Assembly: GCA_037349105.1 (NCBI GenBank)
Contig: JAYJMM010000034.1
Span: 2,976,001 to 3,040,000, forward strand
Reading direction: 5' to 3'
From: Limnomonas spitsbergensis
Lineage: Eukaryota; Chlorophyta; Chlorophyceae; Chlamydomonadales
Length of the DNA: 64,000 nt
Positions 1-12,200 of the stretch are shown piece by piece. The notes beneath the pieces were generated by a model. That model ran no database searches, was not told the origin of the DNA, and saw only the letters and a program-made list of their open reading frames with translations. The position numbers were made by a program, and so were the translations under genes. Each line of letters opens with the position of its first letter. Position 1 is the stretch's first letter.

Positions 1-70
1 TGTGCTTAAATACGGAGTGAAATGCAGTCATATACTCATAATCATAGCCTTTCCATACGGTACTAGTACC

Positions 71-337
71 GGTAGTTTAGAACGGTGCATACCCGCTGGG
101 CCCTGCTTGTGGCTCGGCCGCGTGGGGCTGATAGGGATTGACTAGGCTCAGTTCCAGCTACCATGCACAGCCTGGGCCATGGTGCAGCAGCCATGCCATC
201 CTCCCATGTGAGGGGGCAGGAACATGGAACCCGGCGTTCTAGGCGGGGAGAGAGAGAAGATCGTGTGGCAGGTTCGATCCCTCAGCCCCTGGGTATGGAT
301 GCCACCAGCGATATACCACTGGACCATTTCTTCCCGG
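71..337 (-). mobile_element. tRNA-derived SINE, copy 1 (inverted)
   Basis: Reverse-complement copy of the element at 59120-59377, matching along nearly its whole length. On the minus strand it starts with a tRNA-like head: an A-box-like TGGTCCAGTGG and, about 47 bases on, a B-box-like GGATCGAACCT, close to the spacing in a tRNA gene. Probable target duplications are the 14-mers at 57-70 and 338-351, which differ at one base; this GGTAC-rich motif is common locally, so they are weaker evidence than those of copy 2. The body lacks coding capacity. Confidence 0.75.
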
Positions 338-551
338 TACGGTACTGGTACAAATTGCAACTGGTGCTGAACCAGATCTGTGACAATAATCAATTTCGGA
401 TATCTTCACCGTTTCAGTTTTCACCCTTTCTGGTCAACCACCCACGCGAAGGACGGACCTTTTCTTGTGCTGGGTCCAGAGGGCCAGTGGCGCAACGACA
501 CTTGACCTTTTCGGCCCCTGCCCCCGGCCCTGTGCTCCCTTGCTGCCTCAG

Positions 552-3500
552 TTCACCAGTACCCCTCGGAGGGCTCTACCGATTTCACTGTCTTGGGCCC
601 CGCCAGCGCCAGGAGTGGCTTCACCTTCACCGCTACGGCGCGGGGCGCTTTCTACCTTTTCAGCCAGACCCTAGGTCATTGTCCTGCGGTGAGGAAGACC
701 AGCGCGCAGGCCTCCTGCATTGCTAATCCCAGGGCTCTTCAGCTACATTTCAGCAACTTTTCAGCAACATTTCAGCTACATCATAGCCTACGGCAGGAAG
801 TGCCAGCAGGTGCAACAAGCCTTGCTGCTTAATTGGTCACCCAGTCTGGAACAAAAACATGCGCTGACTGCAGCAGACCACAGGGTTGCACTGCAAACTT
901 AAGTAAAGGTAGCCATGCGCAAGCCTTTTCAGTATGCACCTTTGAACGTCATATTTTGGGAATCTCGTGCCCAGCAGATATCGCACAATCAAGTGGATCA
1001 CACTGCCTCCTCCAGTCTGCTTCTGTCTACAGTAGTCACGGATGTATTTCGTTGTTTTGATCGTTGTTCAGGGAGCAACGAAATCACTTGTGAAAATGTT
1101 TTTGACTGGAAATTTTCATGTCAAGCGGCAACGAATTAAAAAGAACGCCAAAACAGCGACTTTTTAAGCAACAAAGAACTTCGAAAACAACGAAACACCT
1201 AGGAGTTACCCAGGAGTGACCTAGGAGTTACCCAGGAGTGACCCAAAAGTTACCCAGGAGTGACCTAAACGTTACCCAGGAGTTACGTCCGTGACTATGG
1301 TAAATGACCCATCAACATTTAGTCCCATATGACGTGCTGTCCTGGTCTCTCGAAACCCCGTACACAGAAATTAGGAACCCGAAACGCCTATGGCATGCAT
1401 GCAATACTGATTTAGCCTGACCCCCCCTGTTGGCCTCAGTGCCACTGACCCTGATCCCTAAATCCTTAAGCCTGAACCCCTGCATGCTGTCATTATTCCT
1501 GAAACCCTATGCCTTCCGCAGTGCTGCTACCCTGAACCCTGAAACCTAAACCCTGAACCCCTACATGCATGCTGACATAAACCCTCCCCCTCCCCCTGCA
1601 TGCCTCGTCAGTGACATCCCGGCCCCTAAACCCCGTATGCGCTCCCTTGCTCCCCACCCTGCTTCCAACGAGCAGGGCCAGATCTTCCTGGTGGTGGTGG
1701 GCAATGCTCCTCCGGAGAGTGTGCCTGCCGTCATTCAGATTGACCCGTGGACGGTTGGACAGCATTACAGCAACCTCAGGCTGAGGGTTGGGGACGAGGT
1801 GAGACCTCATTAACGGAAGAATGAAGACAATTATGTAACTAGTGCTTATTTTTATCACTTTGTTACAATTTGTATTGAATTAGTATTAAAATTGCATTAC
1901 CGTACAATGAATTCCCGCACCCCTTGGAAAATCGAATTGATTAATCAGCCCCGCAGGTGTTTTTTAATTGTTATTAAGCTCCCCTGGGGGGGGGGAAATA
2001 GTCCACGCACAGCCCGATTCTGACCGATTCCGACTGATTCCAACCAATTATAACTAATTTCGCCCACTGTCGTCATTGCGCACCCGGATATCAATTATTT
2101 GATAGTCCACGTGGCCTATCACGAAGCCCTCGGGAACAATATTTGTGCGCGAGGGCAATCTGAAAGCACCGTATGCGCCGGACCACCTTTGGGGGTCAGC
2201 CGGGCGGTACACTCTGAGCAAGGATTTGGGATCAAACCTTGATCAGCATGCTGCACGGGACCTCCCATGCAACAGGCTACAAATGTAGCTGGATTGTAGC
2301 CTAAGGTAGCTGAAGTGTAGCTGATGTGTGAACGGTACTTATCTCCGGATGCACAGCGATGAAGCCTCCCGCCGCCATGATGCCCACACACCTCGGCCAC
2401 AGAGGGACACGCCGAACGCCTCCATCAACTCCGCCTTCAAAAATCGCGATCTTGAATTGCTCAGGAAATATATGATTGTTTAATTAACCTGTGGAGAACT
2501 TCCCAAGTCTCCAATTTATGCTTTCATTCAATGGCTCAATGCTGCTCACCTCCTCATCGGCTCAATCCTAAATTGCTGATATAGCTGACAGGCCGGTAGT
2601 TGACAGGCCGGTAGCTGACATAAATAATATCCATGACTTTGCTGCAATGCTGACATGGCCATGGGCCTCCGCCCCTCCTTCCCAACAGGTTGTCTTCTCC
2701 TGGACTGGCATTAACGGGGTGGCCATCAAGCCAGCTTCTCGACCGGATGGTCCCGGCAGCCCCCCATGAACGGCAGCCCCCCCAGGAGCGGCGGGCCACC
2801 CAAGATCGGTGGCCCCCTAGGAGCGGCGGGCCACCCAAGATTGGCGGCCCCCCAGGATCGGTGGGCCGCCCAGGATCGGTGGGCCGCCCAGGATCGGTGG
2901 GCCGCCCAGGATCGGTGGGCCGCCCAGGATCGGTGGGCCGCCCAGGCCACCTCTGCCTCCAAGTAGGTGCCTCCTCTCTTTGGTTTCGGTCGCAACCTCT
3001 CCATCATGAAGCGCAAACGAAGGCACCCTGAAAGTGGGACCTTGAACTGATCCCCCTCTGCATGCCCAAGCATGCCTGCGAGCGGCATCCTGGATCCTCG
3101 CAAAAACAAAGCTGCCATGCATGCCTACGTTGTTTATTTGGAGTGTGCGCCAGGTCACCTCTCCGGGGGCTACCGGGCGGCCAGCCCTTTTAACAAAATG
3201 GGACCTAACCATGACCTGCCTATGGCTGGTGGCCCAAGCAGCAGGCACCTTGCTGCCCCCTATATCGGCCGAGCTGTAACTGTACTGTAGCTGTATAGTA
3301 GCTGAAAGCTTCTGCCAGAAGCGCAAAACAATAGACCCCGGCACATGCCTCCCTGTCCTCTGCTTCCCGTTTTGACCTGTCTCGTTGCTTCCCGAGCAGT
3401 TTTCGACCTCTGCCCCGAGGCGGGATCCGCGGATCACACCGTCTTCAAGGAGCCAAAGGCGGGCGGCAGCCACACGTTCACCGCATACGCCCCAGGCCTC

Positions 3501-5189
3501 ACCTTCTGCCCAGTGGGCAACCACTGCTCCGAGGAGGTGAGATCTTGCCCAGGAGGGTACAGACGGGTTCAAGCCGCGGCTATGATGCGCTCCCAATTAT
3601 GTACAGGTTGCTCACAATTCATGTATATGAGTAATATTTCGGATTTCAGATCCCCGGATTTTGGAAGTCCTCAAGCTGCTCTATACAAACCCTTTTACGG
3701 GTCTACCGTCAAAACTCACCGCTGAGCACTGCTTCGTTACGGTTGCTTCATCTAAAATTCAGCATCATGGCGTACAGCTGTGGGGGGCTGGTACAGCATG
3801 CCCCACTTGCTGCTTGAACCACGCCCCGCTGTTGGGACGGTGGGGGTGCAGTACTGTAGTCCTCATTGGCCCAGCGGTGGCCTGCCTAAGGTGGTCTGTC
3901 GCAACTTCAAGCACACATGGGCACATGACTGCTTAAGTTGGGGTCGTGTTTGCAGCGTGGCATGGCCCTTGTCATCGCCACAACCTCCGCCCTCTTGCTG
4001 AGACTGTCAATCCACTGGCCTTGCTCACTGCTAATCTTGTGCTGATCTGGAGTCCTGGGCGGCATGGCCTTCATTGACAATGTGCTATATTCATATATAG
4101 CTGGATTATTGAAGAAGCACACTGCAAATAAAATCAACACTGTTGTGCCTGCAGGGCGGCATGGCCTTTGTCATCGCTGTGGCCCCCGCCCCCGTGGAGG
4201 ACGGCCACTTGCCTGTGGTGACTGATGTATCTGCCTGGGGCCCTGGGTGTCTCCTATACCAACCTGAGGATGAGCATTGGTGGCATGGTGAGCATGCAGC
4301 AGGTGAGGGATTGGCGAGGGATTGACACAAGGAGGGGCTTTATTTCCCGCTTTTCCTCATTTTTTTGTCCTGCCCCCTTGTCTTTGTTTCGGTCTTTTCC
4401 CCCATCTCTTTAGCTAGGCGCCTACGCGACCGAGCCTTTTTTAGCAGGGCCCAGAGGTGTCATTGACAGGGAGGGGCGAGCAATGGGAGCACGAAAGGGC
4501 GCTCTTCAGAGAACGGTTCCCCAGAGGGTAAAGGAATGATAGGATGCAGGGTTGATCTGACCCTGCACCCAGAACCCTTGGCATTTTCGTTTTGGCAGTT
4601 GTTCAGATTTTGTGGCGCCCGGGGGGCGTCTCGTACTCACGAATCTTGGCTTTCAGAGGGACTGAAGCTGGTGTAATAATATTATGGGCCAGCTGCCACA
4701 GTGCCATCTTCTCCTAAGGGTGGCCTAGTTTAGGGTTCAGGGTTTAGGGTTTAGGGTGTAAGGTTCAGACCAAAACTAGGCAAAAACTAGGCCGTGGGGA
4801 CTCCATGCACAGAGGAGGGTCACCGCAGAGCAAGCAGGTGATCGAGATGCACCTTCACATCGTCGGGATTATTGTGGCTCAGCTGTAGGTCAGCAACCTA
4901 TCGGCAACATGCCTGGCCTGCCATGTATGCCGCTTGGGCCGCCGGCCGTAGGCCGGTTCGGGTTTTGTTCCCATATGTTCGGCTTTTCGCAGCTGAGGGC
5001 AGCCCGTCGAGGATGACTTGTTAAGGGTCTAGGGCCTAGGCTTCATCAGGGTGAAGGGTTTAGTTTTAAGCCAGGCGAATAAGCGACGCTCCATGTGTCC
5101 CCCTGCAGCTGCTTTTCTCCTGGACTGGTTTTCACGGCGTGGCCGTCAGGTCCATTATTGCAAAGCCTGAGAACGGGCCGTCTCCAGCG
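552..5189 (+). CDS. Tandem cupredoxin (phytocyanin-like) domain protein, partial, frameshifted
   Basis: Six exons recognised: 552-688, 1676-1798, 2689-2749, 3400-3536, 4155-4287 and 5109 to about 5189. They encode the end of one cupredoxin domain, a whole second one and the start of a third. Visible signs are VGDE followed across an intron by VVFSWTGINGVAI (phytocyanin edge strand), then FTAYAPGLTFCPVGNHC and GGMAFVIAV, which is the Cys-x4-His-Cys...Met copper loop. Exons 552-688 and 3400-3536 are both 137 bp in the same phase, so a three-exon module was duplicated. Domain 1 has Ser where the Cys ligand should be (FSQTLGHCPAGQ) and a stellacyanin-like Gln. Domain 2 has Asn where domain 3 has the first His (FSWTGFHGVA). 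One extra G in the run at 4237-4240 breaks the frame between VSAW and ALGVSYTNLRM; correcting it restores alignment with domain 2. The 5' end lies upstream of the window and no exon completing domain 3 was found. It may be a pseudogene or carry an assembly error. Phytocyanins are usually secreted or cell-surface copper proteins; no signal peptide is visible because the N-terminus is missing. Confidence 0.65.
1198..1285. repeat. Short tandem repeat, about 13 bp, cupredoxin intron
   Basis: Alternating GGAGTTACCCA and GGAGTGACCTA units, about seven copies, lie in the intron between the 552-688 and 1676-1798 exons. From 1400 to 1570 the same intron holds scattered CCCTGAACCC and CCCTAAACC telomere-like words. 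Confidence 0.8.
2803..2943. repeat. 18-bp tandem repeat after cupredoxin exon 3
   Basis: Five near-perfect 18-bp units (GGATCGGTGGGCCGCCCA) preceded by diverged copies from about 2775. The array starts about 25 bases downstream of the exon ending at 2749. Each unit carries GATCG followed by GTGGGC, a 5' splice-site-like junction resembling the GGATG/GTCCCG end of that exon. This may be a weak example of the exon-end duplication seen in the neighbouring gene. Confidence 0.75.
3150..3310 (+). mobile_element. Dispersed repeat with TGTAGCTGAA-type tail
   Basis: Body with GGGCGGCCAGC, a middle block TGGCCCAAGCAGCAGGCAC, then CTGCCCCCTAT and a run of imperfect 11-bp TGTAGCTGTA/TAGTAGCTGAA units. 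The same order of blocks recurs at 63520-63700 and, inverted, near 13120-13230 and 39260-39460. It resembles a SINE or LINE 3' end with a simple-repeat tail. No coding capacity. Confidence 0.5.
4338..4476 (+). mobile_element. 5'-truncated LINE 3' tail
   Basis: A pyrimidine-rich stretch followed by a block with GAGCC, a T-run, AGCAGGGCCCAGAGGTGT and CATTGACAGG. The same 3' end is present at 57940-57985, 58390-58600 and 58690-58975. The longer copy at 58000-58600 has a retrotransposon-like coding remnant in front, so these are read as short, 5'-truncated insertions of one non-LTR family. Confidence 0.5.
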
Positions 5190-6880
5190 GTATCCCCCCA
5201 AAGAGACAGGCAGGCTCAGCCGGGGTTGCGCGTGCGGAGCTCCATTGGCGGGTCTCGCAGGTCTCGCATGGCCTTGTGACGAGGGCGGCAGTCGTAACTG
5301 GCCGGCGGATCCTGAGGGATCCGCCGGGTCTCCGTTTCGCTGGTGGATGAAGGTCCTTCAAGCAAGTATTGCCGGCGGTATGGCCAGTATGGCCGGCGGA
5401 CGGCCAAAGGATCAGGTTCTCCGTTTTTTGATGGTGGATGAAGGTCCTTCAAGCCAGTTGGACTTGAGGTCCCTGCTGTGTCAGCAAATACCTCCTATGC
5501 ACCTGCTGCTGGAATGATGCAGCAACTCAATAATGAATTTGCTTTGATCTTCCCTCGCCCGCACACATGCTCTGTCTGGCACCACCATCGCCGAGCGGAG
5601 GAATCCATGATTTTAGGGCAGAGGACAGAATTGAGACATAATAGACCTACCATCCTCCATACCGTACCGATCTGATGTTAATACCCGATCTCTGTTATTG
5701 ATATATTTCTCAGAAAAGACAACTGAATATCTCCTGAGAACATTCTCTCCCGTACCTGTTATAAAGCCTTTATCTATACTCTACCAATTATACCCAGTCC
5801 TTCTTTCTCAGTCTTCACCCGTTTCCCCTCGTTTTCGCCCCGCGTTTCACGCTCTGCTTTTCATCGAGCCTTTACCCTATTTTTCGTAATGCGCCTGTTA
5901 TCCTCAATCTCCACCCTGCCTTTCAAAATTCAACCTCTATTTTGTTAGCGCCTGTTATCCTCAGTTTCATCCACCCAGCCATTCATCCTCTGCTTTTACT
6001 CCTGCATTCTAATGACATGTTATTTAATTGACAGTTACGGTATTTAATTGGCCGTTTTATTTCTCTTTGTCCTTTGCCCGGAGTCCATGGAGCTAACTTT
6101 ACCCAAATGCCTGAAAATTGGGAAATTAAAAAGTTAAGGATTTGATCCTGGATTATTCTTCAGGTCACACATATCGGAACCAAAAAACGGTTGGCACTGT
6201 CATAGGTCGTGACAAAGCCTCACAGTTCACTCAGGATACCATAGCTGTGACAAGAATATGCCCATTAGCACTAAACCGATATTGCGTTGTAATGGAAACT
6301 TTCATGCATCTGTGCCAATATTTTCTCTTAGAGCTGCAAATCACACCTGTTTTATTCGCATGTTTATGACTTACGTTATTGTTTTGGTTTCCTTCCTCTC
6401 CTACCTACTGTGTCCTACCAGGCCGATGCCCAGCTCAGTGCCTTCGATTCAAGTTTACAGATTCTGCATGGGGCGTCAATGGGTACAGGATCTGTGAAGC
6501 CCGTCCACACTTCCGACCAGTCACACATTGAAGGCAACAGAGGGACATTTAAACATAAACAAATGACGGACCGCGTTCAGAAAAAAAACGTCTGCGAGGA
6601 GCAGGTTGATGCTCATAGGGACGAATTATGAATGTATGGTTCCTCAAAAACTCAAACAATATCTGCTTGAACAAAAAAGGCCCCACAAGGAAGTGGGGCT
6701 TAACCAGAGCAGAGCATGGCACCCAGAAGTAGTGGAGCAAGGCAGAGCCATCATGGCACCGCTTCCCAACATCAATACTGATTCTTGAGCGTACGGAAAA
6801 ACCCAGTCACGCATCATAGCGCTCACTAGTACTGCTGTACCGCTCAACATTATCTATGTATCATACATCATCATATCCGT
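5190..6880. other. No recognisable gene
   Basis: About 1.7 kb between the last cupredoxin exon seen and the minisatellite at 6886. It contains two copies of a block with GGTGGATGAAGGTCCTTCAA (5342 and 5431), a pyrimidine-rich stretch near 5760-6000 and AT-richer sequence to 6400. A short exon-like piece at about 6421-6479 was not accepted because it does not match the missing half of cupredoxin domain 3. Confidence 0.6.
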
Positions 6881-6885
6881 GTCAT

Positions 6886-6966
6886 GTCGTACCCCAGTCC
6901 ATACCCCAGTCCATATCCCAGTCCATACCCCAGTCCATACCCCAGTCCATACCCTAGTCCATATCC
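6886..6966. repeat. 12-bp minisatellite
   Basis: About seven copies of CCCAGTCCATAC with C/T and A/T variants. They lie in the convergent intergenic region between the cupredoxin gene and the 3' end of the LRRC9 gene. Unit length divisible by three keeps frames open, but nothing suggests coding. Confidence 0.85.
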
Positions 6967-7339
6967 GTGTCCTGTCGTGCTTAAGTCCGGGTCTAATCGT
7001 CCCAGATCACACCAGTGCCCTAAGTTCGTGCGCCTCAGACCCCTTGGGGGGGGCTGCCTGGCGGGCACTGCTGTGCCAATGCGGACTCGACCCCCTTGGG
7101 GTTATCTGCACCAGGCCTCCCTGAAGAAGGAGGCCGTGATGCGGCTGAATCGTGGCCGAGGCTCTCGCCAAATAAACAGAATAAATAAGTGGATACAAAA
7201 CGACACAGTGGCAGAGCTCAAAGCACCCTAGCGGCAAGCGTGCGCCCGTGCCTCCCGCTCCCCCGCGGACCAACACATGGCCAGCCTGTTAGGGCCCGGT
7301 GACCCTGGGTACAACAGTACACACTTCAGACTGATTTAG

Positions 7340-7512
7340 ATTTCACTACTGGTACCACTCAGTACTGGTGCACCGCTTGTAACTGCTGTGCCACTCAGTA
7401 CTGCTGTACCGCTTGTAACTGCTGTACCACTCAGTACTTGTGTACCGCTCCGTCCTCGTGTATCGCTCAGTACTTGTGTACCGCTCCGTCCTCGTGTAAC
7501 GCTCAGTACTGG
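7340..7512. repeat. Minisatellite abutting the LRRC9 stop codon
   Basis: Irregular 19-23 bp units built on CTGTACCACTCAGTACT and CGTGTACCGCTC. On the minus strand each unit contains AGTACTGAG, which is the last coding bases plus the TGA of the LRRC9 gene at 7503-7505. The array begins at the true stop and extends into the 3' untranslated region. Confidence 0.75.
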
Positions 7513-9287
7513 TATCCGTTCCTGGGTGCCCTGCCTATCCCCGGCTGCCTCCTGGCGGGCGACATGCCCTGCTGTGGCCTGCCTCCGCCCTGCCCCACCC
7601 CCTGCAGCTTCATAGGGCTGCTACTGATCACGCCCAGCATCTGCGCGCCCACGCCCTTGGCGGAGTTCACAAAGCCCGCGCGGTTCCAGCTGTCTGCGTT
7701 GGCCATGCGGCCGGCCATCGCGTTGGCCAGCTCGCCGCCCTCGCGCAGCCCAACGCCCTCCAGCCCCATGCCCTGGACGTTTGAGGGTGAGTGCAGAAAT
7801 ATTATGAGCAGCACCCATATTACCAGACTAGTGTTCATACTAGTTTTTGTCAGATCACGTTCAGTGGGCCACCACTCGGCCGATGAAGTCCAAACCTTGC
7901 TCCGCCTTTAGCCCGTGGCCCAAGCATAAGGGATTCATGCACCCCCACAGCCGTAGGCCGTGATATAGCTGATTTTCCGCGCCAATGCGCGCTCGAACAA
8001 ACATTTGAATAGACCAGAAGACCAGAAACAGCGACAAGATGGAGAGCTGGCGTCTGCTATAGACGCAGAGCATGCGTCTGCTACACCAAGAGCTGGTGTC
8101 TACTCACCGATACGCCAGACAGGCCCAAACTCCAAACCCTGACCCTAAACCCTGAACTCACCGACAAGCCAGACAGGCCCAAACCCTAACCCTAACCCTA
8201 AACCCTGAACTCACCGACAAGTCAGACAGGCCCAAACCCTAAACCCTAACCCTGAACCCTGAACTCACCGACAAGCCAGACAGGCCCAAACCCTAAACCC
8301 TAACCCTAAACCCTGAACTCACTGACAAGCCAGACAGGCCCAAACCCTAACCCTAACCCTAAACCCTGAACTCACCGACAAGCCAGACAGGCCCAAACCC
8401 TAAACCCTAACCCTAAACTCACGGACAAGCCAGACAGGCCCAAACCCTGACCCTAACCCTAAACCCTGAACTCACAAACAAGCCAGACATGCTTAAAACC
8501 TAAACCCTTACCCTAAACCCTGAACTCACTGACAAGCCAGACATGCCCAAACCCTAAACCCTTACCCTAAACCCTGAACTCACCGACTAGCCAGACGGGC
8601 CCAAACCTTTAACCCTAACCCTTAACCCTGAACTCACTGACAAGCCGGACAGGCACAGACCCTAAACCCTAACCCCAACCCCTGAACTCACCGACATGCC
8701 AGCCACGACAGATCCACTGGGTATGGAAGGCGCATTGGCAGTGGCCAGCATGGAGAAGTCGACATTGGCCACCCGCAGAGAGGTTTGGGGCTGTGCACAG
8801 GCATGTGCAAGACAGCGCAATCATGTCAGGGTGCAACAGCTACAATTCAGCTACAATTCAGCTACAATTCAGCTACAATTCAGCTACAATTCAGCTACAA
8901 TTCAGGTATGTGCAAGGGGTAGCAACGAGTATCACTTCAGAAATGAACACTACGTGCTTGTGTTCGGGGTGTAAGGTGGTGCACAAGGAAGTGAGACTAC
9001 GTGAAGGAGCCTCGGTTACAAGTCAGCTACATCCCTCCCCTCTCCCCTCCTCTTTCCTCCCCTCCCTGCTCCCTGCTCCCCTCTCCCCTCCTCTTTCCTC
9101 CCCTCCCTGCTCCCCTCCCCTCTCCCCTCCTTTCCCCGCCTCCGTTGCCACACACATTCCTCCTCCCCACCTGTGACCTGCCACCCTGCATCATCATCAG
9201 CTGCTGCTGCTGAGTCATCATCTCCATCGCACTCGGCTGCGGGCTGAACATGTAGTCTGCCTGCTCACGCTCCTCGTAAGTAATCGC
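7503..9287 (-). CDS. LRRC9: LRRC9 exons 29-31: C-terminal tail
   Basis: Exon 29 (9171-9287) reads [20 protein letters not shown] and a Met/Gln-rich stretch. Exon 30 (8692-8790) reads [20 protein letters not shown]. Exon 31 (7503-7772) reads [20 protein letters not shown] and [20 protein letters not shown], then a Gly/Arg/Pro-rich end RAPRNGYQY and TGA. Exon 29 matches the family (VT-EER-A-E after the cap); exons 30 and 31 are supported mainly by phase, codon-like composition and splice sites. Confidence 0.78.
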
Positions 9288-12200
9288 CTGGAAACCAAAA
9301 AACAAATCAGGAAAAAGAAAAGTAAGTGGCCTCATAACAAGCATGAACAAAACTGCGCCTTTCTCTGCCTTCCCTTGGGTATGAAAAATGTTTTCTTTCA
9401 ATCAGTAAAATTATCGACCAAACATCTTAACTAATGACTGGAAATTGGCGTCAACAATCGATAATTAGTATACGGTATGTATGGATCCCTCAACCCCAAA
9501 CAAAGTAAATTATGATGGAAGGCAAAGTAAATCTGCAGTACATCATAAGAATCTCCTTTTCCACCGGTATAGGTGTAGCGGTAGATTCAAATTGCCTTCC
9601 CTGAAAACTAAATGGGTGTAGGGGAGAGAGATTCGTTACAAATACTGATTTCAAATTACTAATGCCAGTTTCAGTCGGAAACCAAAGAGAGTTGTCCATA
9701 TTTTGCCTGGATGCAGGTATTCCATAAGTGAATCATTTGCACCTGAGGAAAGGCAATCCAAATCCATGAGTCTTCCTACCACTGCAACTGCGATGTCCAT
9801 AGCTATCAGCCGTGCGTTTCGTTGCTATTTGTACCAACGGTACGGTGCAAAGAATATTGTTTTGCAAAATCCACCTGGTCCCCCCCCACAGGCGCTCACC
9901 TGGCCGTCTGCCACACTCAGTCGCGGACACCTGTTGATGAGCATCGGTCGGTAGGCCTGCTTGCGCGTGATGGGGTTGTTGGTCAGAGTCACCTCCACCA
10001 GGTTGACCAGCGCTGCAACAGGCGAGATATGGGTTAAGGGTTTAGAGTTTGAGATTAGGAGAAGGAGAACAGCTTGCTGCATCAGGCCACCTCCGCCGCA
10101 TGCCATCATGCAGAGGTGAACGGTGGGTGGAAAAAGCGATTCCGATTTTGGTTTTTGAACCCTGCCTTGAGGGCTGAACACGCGCGCACACAAGCGTCCC
10201 GTCAGAATACAATGATGCTGAAAATCCGAGACAAAACAAGATGCCTGAACATCAACCCAGGAGAGACATGCTTCTACCACAGACCCATCTCTGTCCCCAG
10301 CTGCCAAGGCGTCTCGGCCGCCCAAGGTGCCGGAAAGTCTGGTCATCAACCCACGCACACGCTATCCCAGGCCCAGCTCCTGCCCAAGGCGCTGAAACCT
10401 CGGGGGACCAAGGCACAGTAAAATGTTGACATCAAAGTAGGGCACAGCGACGAAATGTAAAATAATAAACCCTAAATCTGGACACATGGACATCAACCCA
10501 GGGCACGCTGCCCCCAGGCCCATCTCAGCCCCCAGATACCAGGATACCTCAGGAGCCCAATTTTAACATGAAAATCTGGACATCAGCCTTAAACCCTGAA
10601 CCCTAAAATCTGGGCAAGTGGACATCAACCCAGGGCACACGATCCCCGGCGCACATACCTGACCCCAGGTGCAAAAACCTCAGGTTCATCCCAAGGTTCA
10701 GGAAAATAGGAGCATCAACCCTGAACCCTAAACCCCCAAATCTGGACATCGACCCTTAGCCCTGAACCTTCAAATCTGGACAAGTGGACAGTAATCCAGC
10801 ATTGGCCTTCCCTGGCGCCCACATCTGATCCCAGGTGCCCAGATACCTCGGCTCGATAATCCCAACCAACCACACAGCCTGTCAGCTCAACGCCTCTGCT
10901 GCCTGTATAAACCCTAACCGCAACATCTCAAAATAAGGCACAGACACGAGCATCTGTCCCTTCCAATCTGAAACTCCTTCCCAGACAGTTGTATTCCCTG
11001 CCCCCCCCAAAGTATGTATACCCCGTAGTACAGCCGTACAACACATTACACTAATACACTCCAACGGTATCGCCCCCTCTGACCTGAAAGCTACTTCCCA
11101 GAATGGGACATTCCATTAAAGCCAAAGTACGCGTATCCTGAAGCACAGCCATACAAAGAATGTACACTCCTTCTGCATCGCCCCCGACCTCACCCTGCAG
11201 TTTGCCAATATCCCTCAACCCGCAACCCCACACTCACCCTGCAGCCTGTCTATTTCCCTAACTCCTAACCCCCAACCCCTAACCCCTAACTCCCAACCCC
11301 TAACCCCAAACCCCTAACTCCTAACCCCCAACCCCTAAGTCCTAACCCCCGACCCCCTAACTCCTACCCCCCAACCCCTAACTCCTAACCCCCAACCCCT
11401 AACTCCTAGCCCCCAACTCCTAACCCCCAGCCCCTAACTCCTTACCCCCAACCCCTAACCCCCAACCCCTAACTCCTAACCCCCAACTCCTAACCCCTAA
11501 CTCCTTACCCCCAACCCCTAACCCCTAACCCCCAACCCCCAACCCCTAACCACTAAACCCCAACCCCATACTCACCCTGCAGCCTGTCAATGTCCCCCGC
11601 CTCGGCCACCCTGTTGAAGCCGACGTGCAACGCCTGGAGCGATGTGAGTCCCTGCACGCAAGCGAGGGGCCCGGCTGTTCAGAAACAAAACAATTAGACG
11701 CGCCCTACTGGGAGTTGAGTTCACGCAAGCGAGAGGCTTGGCCGTTCAGAGAGAAAACGAACAGACGTGCCGACTTGGAGTCGAGCTCAAAGGATGAATG
11801 CAAGACGGAGAGCCCCGAGACGCAACCGTGCAGCGCCTGAAGCAATGTCAGACCCTGCTCGCAAATGAGAGGCTCCGCGGTTCAGCAAAAATACATCACT
11901 TACGCCCCACTGGGAGTTGAGTTCACAGGATGAGGTCAAGACAAACCTGACGGGCACGCCATGCACTCTTTCAGGATTCAGGGATCAGGATCAGGGTTCA
12001 GGTTCAGACCCTTTCAGGGTTCAGGTTCAAACCCTTGCAGGGTGCAGGGTTCAGGGGTTCAGGGTTACATTCAAACCCTGACAGGGTTCGGGGTTGTATG
12101 ATAAAACCTTACACTGCCGCAGGAGTTTCAAGGTTCAGGGTTAAGGGGTTTAGGGCTTAGGTTCAAAACCTTCACTCAACTTCAGGGGTGACATGAGGAG

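Noticed and set aside
6421..6479. Possible cupredoxin or extra exon (ADAQLSAFDSSLQILHG)
   Set aside because: It has plausible splice sites but no match to the missing domain half and no phase anchor.
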